DNA of 40,386 bases, taken from the NCBI RefSeq assembly GCF_009753675.1, contig NZ_WQLV01000025.1, positions 1-40,386 on the forward strand, written 5' to 3'. Below are positions 32,440-40,328 of this stretch, piece by piece. The notes beneath the pieces were generated by a model. It searched no databases and was not told the origin of the DNA. It was given only the letters and a program-made list of their open reading frames with translations. This DNA is from Parasedimentitalea huanghaiensis (GTDB lineage: Bacteria; Pseudomonadota; Alphaproteobacteria; Rhodobacterales; Rhodobacteraceae). Every line of letters starts with the position of its first letter. The first letter of the stretch is position 1. Position numbers and translations under genes: made by a program.

Positions 32440-32655
32440 TTATTCCAACCAATTTCGACTTTCGTCGGCCTCTGATCCGATCAAAGAATAAATGACCGCC
32501 ACAATCAGCAAGGGCCAAGCCAAGCAGAGGCCGAATCCAGCAAAAACAAAAACGGGATTGGTATCTGCGTGTCGCTTCTGCTCCAAATAGGTCATTATAA
32601 GAGCATAGACGGCAATAATCAAATAGAGGGCACTATATAAAGAAAAGGTACTCAT
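32440..32655 (-). CDS. Small two-TM membrane protein, unknown
   Basis: 71 aa from the ATG at 32653-32655 (GGAA 7 nt upstream). The frame is open to 32781 but the extra N-terminal part is polar and has no site. Two hydrophobic helices are evident: FSLYSALYLIIAVYALIMTY and PVFVFAGFGLCLAWPLLIVA, joined by a basic loop (LEQKRHADTN), so both ends probably face the periplasm or both the cytoplasm. It ends with an acidic tail. The family was not recognised. It stands alone between non-coding stretches. Confidence 0.6.
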   Translation of the reverse strand: MSTFSLYSALYLIIAVYALIMTYLEQKRHADTNPVFVFAGFGLCLAWPLLIVAVIYSLIGSEADESRNWLE

Positions 32656-33065
32656 CAGACTGTTCCAAAGAATTCCACCAATGGAAGAGTGAATATCGAA
32701 TTTTACTTGAATTGTCCAGACTGGAGAAACAATCTGTTGCTGAGTTTTTAGAGTTTCGCCTCCGCTTACGCGGGTGTGCACTCATCAAAGACTGATGCTG
32801 GATTTGGATCCGTGCAAAAGGATGGGTCGAGCTTCCGAAAGCGTCCCCTTAAGTGAGCACAATCCCAGACCCAACCATCGTCGTCTGATGATTTTAAGGC
32901 CCCCAAAAACTGCGATCTCTGGCATCCAAGTTGGCCCGTCCATCACTGGGTGATCGGCAAAAGGGATAGAACTGCATGGGTCACGGCTGAGGTGGTCGGA
33001 CCGCTAGGTACTCCTTCATCCCAGGACACGGTGGGGACAACGGGTACTGACTGGAAAGGTTCTAC
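32656..33065. other. Non-coding stretch between two small membrane-protein genes
   Basis: About 410 nt. It presumably holds the promoter of the 71-aa gene. I found no ORF with both a ribosome site and plausible composition, and no clear hairpin with a T-run. Confidence 0.4.
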
Positions 33066-33260
33066 CTAATTAGGGCTGCCCAATCGAGAACTCCGGAGAG
33101 CACAATCTGCAACAATCAAGCTTGCGATCAGGAGAACACTGAAACATCCGAAACCGGTGTAAATCAAAAGAGCAGTAAAAAGCGTGTGCCCGGCGACAAG
33201 AGCAACAATTCCTGCTGTGCCACCGAAAATCACCGCTAAAGCCAAAATGCCAACAACCAT
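33066..33260 (-). CDS. Small two-TM membrane protein, unknown
   Basis: 64 aa. The ATG at 33258-33260 has GGGAGG 6 nt upstream, one of the best ribosome sites in the window. Two hydrophobic helices (VVGILALAVIFGGTAGIVAL and FTALLIYTGFGCFSVLLIAS) are followed by a short basic tail ending RLGSPN. It resembles small exopolysaccharide production (YjbE/ExoD-neighbour) or phage-shock-like membrane peptides only in size; I do not assign a family. A CtrA-like box (33315-33329) lies about 55 nt upstream, suggesting cell-cycle-linked or motility-linked control. Confidence 0.75.
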   Translation of the reverse strand: MVVGILALAVIFGGTAGIVALVAGHTLFTALLIYTGFGCFSVLLIASLIVADCALRSSRLGSPN

Positions 33261-33314
33261 TACTACCCTCCCAACCAGTGTAGAGCTCTAATGATTAACG
33301 TCGCACACAAATCA

Positions 33315-33329
33315 TTAACGCTTGATTAA
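33315..33329 (-). promoter_or_regulatory. CtrA-like box TTAA-N7-TTAA upstream of the 64-aa gene
   Basis: TTAACGCTTGATTAA fits the alphaproteobacterial CtrA consensus TTAA-N7-TTAA. A third half-site (GATTAACG) lies 20 nt away at about 33294-33301. The box is 55 nt from the ATG of the minus-strand 64-aa membrane protein, a plausible promoter position. By chance such a 15-mer is not very rare in AT-rich DNA. Confidence 0.45.
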
Positions 33330-33496
33330 GCCCCTCTTCAATTTGAAGACAAGCAGGCGAAGCCAAATGCTATCAATGTGGCGGGCAACCGCCCAACTAA
33401 ATGGGCATGGTGTTTGGGTTCTTCTAGTGACGAGTTGATCGCTTGTTCCGTGTACTAAACCAAGTACATTGGCTTAGTCGCCACATAAGGCGCGAT

Positions 33497-34264
33497 TCAA
33501 CCAACGCACAAAATTTTGGTTTCAGGATCAGAACGCGAGAAACGCATCGCGGCAAGCCGTCCTGTTTCGTAGGCACCCAAATCCAAGTTTATACGTGCGC
33601 GCGATACTTCAACGTCTGGTACAATAACATGCCCATGCACCAGAGTGTTTTCCCCCACATAACTGTCAGACCTTTCAGGCGGCCCCCAGATCATCCGCTC
33701 ACAAGTTTGCTGCTTTGCGGGTAATTCAAGCTCATATCCCGCATGGGCAAAACGAAATCTGCCACAGGCCAGCGCATGCGGCAGTCCTCCTAGGAATTTT
33801 CGATGGGCTTCGGGAATTGCCAGTTGGAGTTTGGGCGGCAAAAGGAAGCCATCGCCCTCGAAACCACCCTCGCCTTCAGGAGAGATTCCATAGGAACGCA
33901 ATGTTTCCGCGCCACCGAAGGACAGCCAGTTTTGATTCCTGCTGGGGGCATCGAGAAATCGCAGCATCATTTCTTCATGGTTTCCGCGCAAAACAAGCCG
34001 CTGGAAACCGTCTGGGGCCGGCCCGATCAGACGGTCAACCAAATTGGCCGTTTCCGGGCCTCGATCAACCACGTCACCAAGGCAAAGAATTAGTTTCTGA
34101 CCCTCCAAACCTTCGGAGTCCCTAACGATTTTCTCTTCCATTTGATCATAGAGAGACAGGCAACCATGAAGATCGCCAATGGCGTAAATCGCGGTTGGAA
34201 ACTGCGCCAGACTTAGCACCCGTGCTTGATCTACAATATTCTTTGGGCGTCGACGAAATAGCTT
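33497..34264 (-). CDS. Calcineurin-like metallophosphoesterase (PrpA/ApaH-like)
   Basis: 255 aa from the ATG at 34262-34264, five bases after the stop of the ligase gene; an upstream in-frame start at 34294 overlaps that gene. Family metal-binding motifs are in order: IYAIGDLHGCLS (GDxH), LCLGDVVDRGPET (GDxxDRG), VLRGNHEEMML (GNHE), a late FAHAGYELE and VHGHVIVPDVE (GH). This is the arrangement of bacterial protein phosphatases and diadenosine-tetraphosphate hydrolases. In polysaccharide loci such phosphatases sometimes counter the tyrosine or serine kinase, but the Wzc-type autokinase lies 4 kb away. It is the last gene of a three-gene operon with the polymerase. Confidence 0.92.
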   Translation of the reverse strand, partial: KLFRRRPKNIVDQARVLSLAQFPTAIYAIGDLHGCLSLYDQMEEKIVRDSEGLEGQKLILCLGDVVDRGPETANLVDRLIGPAPDGFQRLVLRGNHEEMMLRFLDAPSRNQNWLSFGGAETLRSYGISPEGEGGFEGDGFLLPPKLQLAIPEAHRKFLGGLPHALACGRFRFAHAGYELELPAKQQTCERMIWGPPERSDSYVGENTLVHGHVIVPDVEVSRARINLDLGAYETGRLAAMRFSRSDPETKILCVG

Positions 34265-34268
34265 CATC

Positions 34269-35747
34269 TCAAACTCTTTCAGAAATCCCGACACCGGTCA
34301 GCACAATAAACAGATAGGCGTTGGCCGCCATCTCCAAGCTGAAATCCCCTAAGGAATGTACAGCACATACAACAACAACTGCTGATGCGACCGTTGCAGG
34401 CAAATAGGTGTTTTTTCTCACACGGATCTGGGACAGCATCCGAACGAAACACAGACCTAAAATCACCAACGGAATACTACCAGCGACCACCCCCAATTCA
34501 GCCCATAACGTCAAGTAAGTGCTGTGCGGTCTGTCCCAAATAAACCCGGTCAGCAAGCTCGGTTTGTGGAACAACTCGAAAGCTGCTGCAAAACTATCTA
34601 ACCCGTAGCCAAACCAAGGTCGATGAAAGATCATTTCCAAAGTTTGCCGGTAGAGTTCGACCCTAAGCCCGATGCTGTGTTCAAAGAAAACCAATCTAGA
34701 TGCAAGATTTGGGGCTGCCATCACAATTGCAAAACAAGCGACGACAGCAGTTGAAAGCAGCACCGCAGCAACCTTCCAACGTGGCAATGAATTCGCCTTC
34801 AATAGCATTGACGAGAATAGAAAAAGTCCCCCCAAAAGTGCTGAGAAAACACCTAGCCGGGATCCCGTTGCCAGAAGAGCCGCCAGGATAACGCCTGAAA
34901 GCGAGGCTTGGATGAAAAAGTCCATTGAAAGGCGACGTATCAATGTTGGTCTTTTTGCCGATCGAGCAGTAGGGCCAAGTAAAAGGAATAACATTTTCCC
35001 GAACCCGATCATCAATCCCATAGACAAGTATGTAGCAAACGAGTTTCGGTTCACAAAAAACCCGGTAGCAAACCCTTCATAGGCGGTTTTAGGTGACAGC
35101 AGCAGCGTGTCGCCTAAGAGAGAAAGCGAAATCAACGACCAGGCAGCGTGCACAACGATGATATAAAACATGCACTTCAGTAGCCAGGCCGCCCGATTGG
35201 TATTCGCGGAGATCTCAAGCACCAGAACAAATAGGAGAGCGTAGGAAAATATTCGTATCACCCCCAGTGCTGTAGCAGGTGCAGAAACCGTTAACCTGTC
35301 TGGCAGCAATCGCTCTGGGAGTTCGGCCAAACTGCTGAAGCTGAAGGGTAAGAGCTGTGCGGCGCAGAACAAGATCAGCCCTACCCCGAGGCCGACAATG
35401 GCGCGATAGCGACCTGTGCGGGAGAGACGACCCGGATCAATGTAAAACATCGATAAAGCATATAGTCCGACAAAAACAGAAATTGCGGCAGCGAACCCCA
35501 GCCATGCCAATGGGTGGTTTGCTCCTATCGGGACGGGACCAACCAAGAGGAATACGACGACAAAAACAGCGGCAATATCATTCAGCTTTGCGGCGGCGTT
35601 AGCTGATCTCCTAAGACCGCTTTCCTGAATAGTGATGGTCTCGAACACCAGTTCATTTGAAACCGTTGAGGGCGTCACTTTTTGAACCGGCTGTTTAGTC
35701 TGGGCTTGGCCGATTAGCCGAGGTTCAAGTTTTGCAAAGTCAATCAT
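34269..35747 (-). CDS. O-antigen ligase/polymerase-family membrane protein (WaaL/Wzy-like)
   Basis: 492 aa with about 11-12 predicted membrane segments. It has the long periplasmic loop after the middle helices with LASRLVFFEHSIGLRVELYR and the WFGYGLDSFAAAFELFH motif, and the HSTYLTLWAELGVVAGSIPL segment (conserved His) typical of the Wzy_C/O-antigen-ligase family. Such proteins polymerise or transfer undecaprenyl-linked glycans in the periplasm. The N-terminal 45 residues are cytoplasmic and polar. AGGGG precedes the ATG; its start overlaps the upstream gene by 4 nt (ATGA). Together with the initiating transferase and the Wzc-type autokinase it points to a Wzx/Wzy-type exopolysaccharide. 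Polymerase and ligase functions cannot be told apart from sequence. Confidence 0.92.
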   Translation of the reverse strand: MIDFAKLEPRLIGQAQTKQPVQKVTPSTVSNELVFETITIQESGLRRSANAAAKLNDIAAVFVVVFLLVGPVPIGANHPLAWLGFAAAISVFVGLYALSMFYIDPGRLSRTGRYRAIVGLGVGLILFCAAQLLPFSFSSLAELPERLLPDRLTVSAPATALGVIRIFSYALLFVLVLEISANTNRAAWLLKCMFYIIVVHAAWSLISLSLLGDTLLLSPKTAYEGFATGFFVNRNSFATYLSMGLMIGFGKMLFLLLGPTARSAKRPTLIRRLSMDFFIQASLSGVILAALLATGSRLGVFSALLGGLFLFSSMLLKANSLPRWKVAAVLLSTAVVACFAIVMAAPNLASRLVFFEHSIGLRVELYRQTLEMIFHRPWFGYGLDSFAAAFELFHKPSLLTGFIWDRPHSTYLTLWAELGVVAGSIPLVILGLCFVRMLSQIRVRKNTYLPATVASAVVVVCAVHSLGDFSLEMAANAYLFIVLTGVGISERV

Positions 35748-36487
35748 TCCGCCACCCCTACCGTCATTGCCAGTCTTTCTTTGGTCAACCGAACGAAACG
35801 CTTGAGATAACGAACTTCACCGTCTTGTACAGCGGTTGATAGCCAGTCTCGAAAGTCCGGAAAATCTGAATACAGACGGGGTAGCAGAATGTGATAGTTC
35901 TCATCTTGAAGCACAGTTAACGCATCTTTCGCTGCCGCATGTTGAACATCCAAGGTGTCTGAAAGCCCTATTTCAAAGAAAAATCGCAGCCGCCGTGATG
36001 CAAGCCATCCCTCATTTGTTCCCGTAAGATGAGCCGACAGAAAGCTTTCCTCTGCTTGCTGCAAAAAGCCCGTTTTTTGCAATCCCCGTGCGCGAACAAG
36101 ATGCGCAATTGAAAGTGTCGGAGTTCCGCGCAGAACATGGTTCGCGAGGTCCTCACAGGCCTTTGCAAGTTTGGCGACAGGTTGAACTCCAGCGGCTCTT
36201 GCGAGAATGGAGGACAAGATATCATCACATTTGCTGAGCTGTCGAATTTGAGCGGTTAAAGATGTCCGCGCCACAAATTCAGGTTCTTTGAGATTGGTGC
36301 TTAGCAGGACTGATGCTGGCGCAGTCTCAATGTCGCTACGCGCCTGCATTTCCGGGCTGACCAGATACAGTGACATTGCGGCCATCAGGATCGAAGGCAC
36401 AGCAACCATTATCCAGAAGAGGTTTGGTTTGATCATAAGTCGCAATACAATTTGGAGTAATTCGGTAAGTTTAATACGACTTTCCAT
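35744..36487 (-). CDS. Membrane-anchored helical protein, unknown, coupled to the polymerase
   Basis: 247 aa from the ATG at 36485-36487 (frame open from a TTG at 36514; neither start has a strong site). A single N-terminal membrane helix (LFWIMVAVPSILMAAMSLYL) precedes a periplasmic helical domain of about 190 residues with TPR-like pairs (IAHLVRARGLQKTGFLQQAE, then SFLSAHLTGTNEGWLASRRL). A 4-nt overlap (ATGA) couples it to the O-antigen-ligase-type gene. TPR-bearing single-span partners occur next to some Wzy or PEP-CTERM/EPS polymerases, where they may hold the complex together; this would be a reasonable but untested role. Confidence 0.72.
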   Translation of the reverse strand: MESRIKLTELLQIVLRLMIKPNLFWIMVAVPSILMAAMSLYLVSPEMQARSDIETAPASVLLSTNLKEPEFVARTSLTAQIRQLSKCDDILSSILARAAGVQPVAKLAKACEDLANHVLRGTPTLSIAHLVRARGLQKTGFLQQAEESFLSAHLTGTNEGWLASRRLRFFFEIGLSDTLDVQHAAAKDALTVLQDENYHILLPRLYSDFPDFRDWLSTAVQDGEVRYLKRFVRLTKERLAMTVGVAE

Positions 36488-36731
36488 CCAAAAAGCAACC
36501 AATTGACGATTCAAATGGTTGCTTAGAATTTTACCCTTTGGTCACAATGGTTGCACAATTCTAAACCTTCTCCGCCCCAAACTCTCTGTAGCCATTAGGG
36601 CACGGACACACCCGCTGAGGTGAACCGGCCTCGGGGCCTACTTGCCCCTCGCTGAAGAAGAATTCCAGCGCTCATCAATTGAAAATCGACCGAAACATCG
36701 GCCTTTGGGTCGTCATTTTTGTGAGTCTGCT

Positions 36732-37223
36732 ATGAAACGATACCGTCTGCGCGGTTTCGGACGGCGCGGTTTAGTCCGCAGCCGCCTGGGAAACCTTTTT
36801 GCCTTTGCTGCCATGTCCTTACTGGCATTTACCCCAGCTGCTTCGGCCTCTACGACGATCCGCATATCCAATGATGGCGGCGGCAGTATTGCGGCGCGCG
36901 TCAGTGAAATTGAAAGCATTAGAAGCCGGGGCCAAAAGGTTGAAATCAGGGTGGGCTATTGTAACTCGGCCTGTACTCTCTACCTGGGCTTGCCAAACAC
37001 CTGTGTTTCGCCGGGCGCACGATTTGGATTTCACGGACCGCAAATCGCAACTAAGGGGCTGACGATGCTGCCATCACAGTTCGAAAAATGGTCTCAGGTT
37101 ATGGCAAATCATTATCCGCGACCGCTACGCAATTGGTTTATGAACTCTGCGCGCCATTCGACGGACCTGATAACAATTAAGGGCGACCAATTGATCGCCC
37201 TCGGGGTATCACAATGTGTCTAG
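36732..37223 (+). CDS. Periplasmic ClpP/crotonase-like protein
   Basis: 163 aa from the ATG at 36732 (frame open from 36642, but the product then has a poor signal). The N-terminus is basic with a hydrophobic stretch (LFAFAAMSLLAFTPAASAS), fitting a long signal peptide. The mature part follows the ClpP/crotonase pattern of COG3904-type periplasmic proteins: RISNDGGGSIAARVSEIESI, VEIRVGYCNSACTLYLGLPN with the candidate nucleophile Ser in CNSACT, and PGARFGFHGP with the candidate His. A serine protease-like role is plausible; it could also be a non-catalytic homologue. The 3' end holds an inverted repeat (AGGGCGA 37180-37186/TCGCCCT 37195-37201) ending 22 nt before the end of the gene, and it converges with the 37229 gene only 5 nt away. 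Confidence 0.75.
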   Translation: MKRYRLRGFGRRGLVRSRLGNLFAFAAMSLLAFTPAASASTTIRISNDGGGSIAARVSEIESIRSRGQKVEIRVGYCNSACTLYLGLPNTCVSPGARFGFHGPQIATKGLTMLPSQFEKWSQVMANHYPRPLRNWFMNSARHSTDLITIKGDQLIALGVSQCV

Positions 37224-37228
37224 GCGAG

Positions 37229-37642
37229 TTACCCGGTTTGGCTGCCCGCAACACCAGATAGGTCTACCTCGTTGGCAGCCCCGGAGCTAACTTGGTTAGC
37301 AATATTTGATAGTGCAGCCTGTCGAGTGGGCGACGCCGAACTTGCGGCGCTTTCTAAAACACCGGCCAATTCAGTGGCGACTGCAGTGTGCGTGCGCGCA
37401 GCAGAAACCGCAACGGTTGCCAATGAACCGAGCAAACCATCCACTGCAGCAGGTGAAAGCGTGGCTTTCGCCGCGTTAATTGTCGCCAAAGCAGCTTGAA
37501 GCTGAGAGACACATGTCGGACCGCTGTTAGAACACGTTGTGAGCAAGCTGTCGAAATCTACAATGTTGCTGGTCTGTGCACTAGCAAAGCCTGAGCTCAG
37601 CGCGAGTGCGGTGACAACGGTCGCGGTTTGCAAAATTCGCAT
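37229..37642 (-). CDS. Small exported Ala/Ser-rich protein, unknown
   Basis: 137 aa from the ATG at 37640-37642 with GGAGAG 6 nt upstream (an in-frame ATG at 37663 lacks a site). A clean signal peptide (MRILQTATVVTALALSSGFA, then SAQ) is followed by a mature region of about 112 residues, rich in Ala, Ser, Thr and Val and mostly helical, with two cysteines near its start (LLTTCSNSGPTCVSQL). No family was recognised. It stands between the ClpP-like gene and the autokinase gene. Secreted low-complexity proteins near EPS genes can be matrix components, but nothing here shows that directly. Confidence 0.8.
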   Translation of the reverse strand: MRILQTATVVTALALSSGFASAQTSNIVDFDSLLTTCSNSGPTCVSQLQAALATINAAKATLSPAAVDGLLGSLATVAVSAARTHTAVATELAGVLESAASSASPTRQAALSNIANQVSSGAANEVDLSGVAGSQTG

Positions 37643-38058
37643 TTTAAACTCTCCAATATTCACCCCTTATTGCGAACCAATGCGCAGGATGATGTACAAA
37701 TAGATTCGTGAAATCCAGATAGTTACGCTTATTTAATAGGAGACAAATTTTATGTAAAGGCACTTAGTGCTGTTTCTGGCGGCAAGTTGTGGCTTCTCAA
37801 TCCATTCACCCACAAATTGTGACTCAACCGAAGACTGTGGCACCACCCAGGGGTAACCCTAACCATTGATGAGCATGAGGCTCGGTATCGCTGATGTTTT
37901 GCGAACACGGATCAGCCGAAATGTAGGTGACTCACAAACAAGGCAGCTTGCAACTGAACGTTTCATGCCATTTATGGCAGCTGAAGGCCAAAAATTTTAT
38001 TTTTGCACATCGTTTAAGACAAACAAGACAGTAATATGAGTAATAGGAACACGATTTT
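37643..38058. promoter_or_regulatory. Upstream region of the autokinase gene with TGCCAT palindrome
   Basis: About 416 nt between the exported-protein gene (minus) and the wzc-type gene (plus), so it should contain two promoters. TGCCAT (37966-37971)/ATGGCA (37974-37979) makes a compact 14-nt palindrome about 80 nt before the autokinase start and is a candidate operator. The DNA becomes AT-rich after 37985 (AAAAATTTTATTTTT). No ORF with a ribosome site was found. Confidence 0.4.
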
Positions 38059-40218
38059 ATGAACCAAGTGGTCGATGATTTTTTTGATTTGCCAGCTTTC
38101 TTTGCGATTCTGAAAAGACAGGCTCGGTTGATTTTGCTTCTCGGCTTTGTCGTGATGTCCTGTGCCTTTCTTTTTATAGTGCAAACAACCCCGCTATACA
38201 CTGCTACTGCGCTTGTCCGTGTTGACCCGCAAGAAACAAATTTGCTGGACCCAACAATGTCGAACCTCATGAGTTCGTCAAATGAATCAACAAGAATTGA
38301 GACAGAGGTAGAGATCCTCAAATCCCCGAGTTTGGCGTTGAAAACGATCGCCCAAGCGGACCTACAGGAGAGTGTCGAATTCGGACCAAGCGTTGGAATT
38401 GTTGATCAATTTCGGGCTGCATTTGGGGTTGAAATGCCACCGGCACCTTCCAGTGATGAATTGCTCGCGCAGACACTCACCAAGTTCAGCAATGCGCTGA
38501 CGGTTCGTCGAAAAGGGCTAACTTTCTTAGTGGCCATCCAATTCACCACTGAAAGTCCCGACTTATCCGCAAGTGTCGCAAACCAACATGCACGATCCTA
38601 CATTCAGGCGCAGATTACGGACCGTGTTGATTCATCTTTGGCGGCCCGCGACATCCTTCAGTCGCAACTCAAACAAGCCCGCCAGAGCTTGACCCTGAAC
38701 AATCAGGCACTTCAAGTTTACATTGAGGAAAACGCTGACCGCCTTGCCTCCGAGGCAGGTTCAGGTGAACTTTCCAATTTGGCAGACCAACTTAGGGCGG
38801 CAACACTATCGCTTGGATCTGGAGAAGACAGTCTAGCGCTCGTCCGCTTTGGCATTGAACAAAACGATTGGTCAACGCTGGCTGACAATTTGGGTGATAC
38901 AGCTTTGCAATCTCTACTGGAACAGAGGTCCGCGCTCACAACGCGTTTAAACGGTGCTTCAGAAGGTGGAAGCGAGGCGTTTGATTTGGCGGAAGGCCTG
39001 GCGGCCATTAATTTGCAAATCAAAGACAGAGGTCAAATTGCCGTCGCAAATCTGCAAAGTGAGGTTTCGCTCGCGCAGGACTCCCGTAGAAAAATCATCG
39101 AATCCATTCAGGGAGAGGTGTTCCAAGGCGAACTGAGTGCCCAAACGCTCGCCGATGTTTACGAACTTCAACAAGAGGCCCAAATCGCTCAGCGCCAGTA
39201 TGATCAGTTGATAAGCCGAATTCGGGATGTTGAGGCCCAGGCTGTTTTGCAGATGGCCAGCAGCCGTCTGGTTTCAGAAGCTATTGTACCTTCCAAAGCT
39301 TCTTTTCCGAACGAGAAACTGGTTTTGGCCGTCGCTATCTTAGGCGCGCTCGCACTTGGAACAGGTGTCGCCTTGTTAAAGGAGTTTTATTTTGGTGGCG
39401 TGACGTCTTCGTCGCAACTGAGCAATATCGTGCCGCTTCAAGTTAGCACAGCTGTTCCAAAGGTAGGCACCCAAAACGGCACCAATTCTATCGCTGACCG
39501 GGTCGTCAAAGAACCTATGTCTGAATTTTCAGAGGCGTTCCGTAAACTTCGTGCCAGTGTTGATCATGGAGTTGTGACGCAGTCAGGCGAGGCGCAGGTG
39601 ATCTTGGTAACATCCGCAGTGCCTGCGGAAGGAAAATCTACAACCGCTCTTGCACTTGCGCGCACCTATGCCCAGGCAGGGAAAAGAACCCTACTGATCG
39701 ACGCAGATCTACGTAATCCAAGTATTCAGAAATTTCTGGGCGAAAAACCTGAATATGGCTTGATGGATTATCTGATGCATGGAGGAACAGATAAAAATCA
39801 TGGTTTCTCCAAAGAAATGCAATCCGGCGAGAACCCAGACGCCGTTGGAGAGTTCTACGTCCTCGATCATATTAGTAAGCTGGGTCTGATCCTTGGTAGC
39901 CATCGCGCCAATTCTCCGACTGATGCGCCGCTGCAGAGTAAGAGGTTTCATGATCTGATAGCTGAATCTCGTGCGACATTTGATGCCGTTGTCATAGACT
40001 CTGCGCCCTTACTTCCAGTGGTCGACACACGATACATCGCTCCCCTCGCTGATGTAGCTGTTTTATGTGTCCGTTTCGGAGAAACCAGCCAGATGGAACT
40101 TCGGGCGGCTTATCACCACTTGGCAGGAGCTCTAAAGCCGGAAGCAAACTTGGTTAGTACTTTGAACTTCTACGAAGGCACCCAACAGGGGTATAAATAC
40201 GGCGGGTACTACAACTAA
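38059..40218 (+). CDS. Wzz/tyrosine-autokinase polysaccharide co-polymerase (Wzc/ExoP type)
   Basis: 719 aa. The N-terminal Wzz domain starts with TM1 (LILLLGFVVMSCAFLFIVQT, about residues 24-43) and the YTATALVRVDP element, followed by a long periplasmic coiled-coil region (about 180-400). TM2 (KLVLAVAILGALALGTGVAL, about 422-442) leads into the cytoplasmic BY-kinase domain: Walker A SAVPAEGKSTT at about 516-526, Walker A' LLIDADLRNP at about 546-555 and Walker B VVIDSAPLLPV at about 644-654. The C-terminus is a short Tyr cluster (YKYGGYYN), the site of trans-phosphorylation. All parts are intact and in one chain, as in proteobacterial Wzc and rhizobial ExoP. It controls chain length and export of exopolysaccharide. 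It is the first gene of what is probably the main EPS operon, continuing to the right. Confidence 0.94.
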   Translation: MNQVVDDFFDLPAFFAILKRQARLILLLGFVVMSCAFLFIVQTTPLYTATALVRVDPQETNLLDPTMSNLMSSSNESTRIETEVEILKSPSLALKTIAQADLQESVEFGPSVGIVDQFRAAFGVEMPPAPSSDELLAQTLTKFSNALTVRRKGLTFLVAIQFTTESPDLSASVANQHARSYIQAQITDRVDSSLAARDILQSQLKQARQSLTLNNQALQVYIEENADRLASEAGSGELSNLADQLRAATLSLGSGEDSLALVRFGIEQNDWSTLADNLGDTALQSLLEQRSALTTRLNGASEGGSEAFDLAEGLAAINLQIKDRGQIAVANLQSEVSLAQDSRRKIIESIQGEVFQGELSAQTLADVYELQQEAQIAQRQYDQLISRIRDVEAQAVLQMASSRLVSEAIVPSKASFPNEKLVLAVAILGALALGTGVALLKEFYFGGVTSSSQLSNIVPLQVSTAVPKVGTQNGTNSIADRVVKEPMSEFSEAFRKLRASVDHGVVTQSGEAQVILVTSAVPAEGKSTTALALARTYAQAGKRTLLIDADLRNPSIQKFLGEKPEYGLMDYLMHGGTDKNHGFSKEMQSGENPDAVGEFYVLDHISKLGLILGSHRANSPTDAPLQSKRFHDLIAESRATFDAVVIDSAPLLPVVDTRYIAPLADVAVLCVRFGETSQMELRAAYHHLAGALKPEANLVSTLNFYEGTQQGYKYGGYYN

Positions 40219-40328
40219 TTCAAGCGACTTCAAAAAGGCGTTTGCAATGTTTTCAGGACTGTAGCCTTTGAACGGCTTTCAGTTCTGGTCCCTAATCTAA
40301 ATATATTTTGTACAGCGAGAAATTTGAC

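Noticed and set aside
36596-36660. GC-rich inverted segments that might form a riboswitch
   Set aside because: Only a 5-bp pairing is solid, and there is no match to a known riboswitch core.
37780-37930. A stretch that looked like a degenerate transposase or ORF remnant
   Set aside because: Every frame has stops, and I could not match a family motif.
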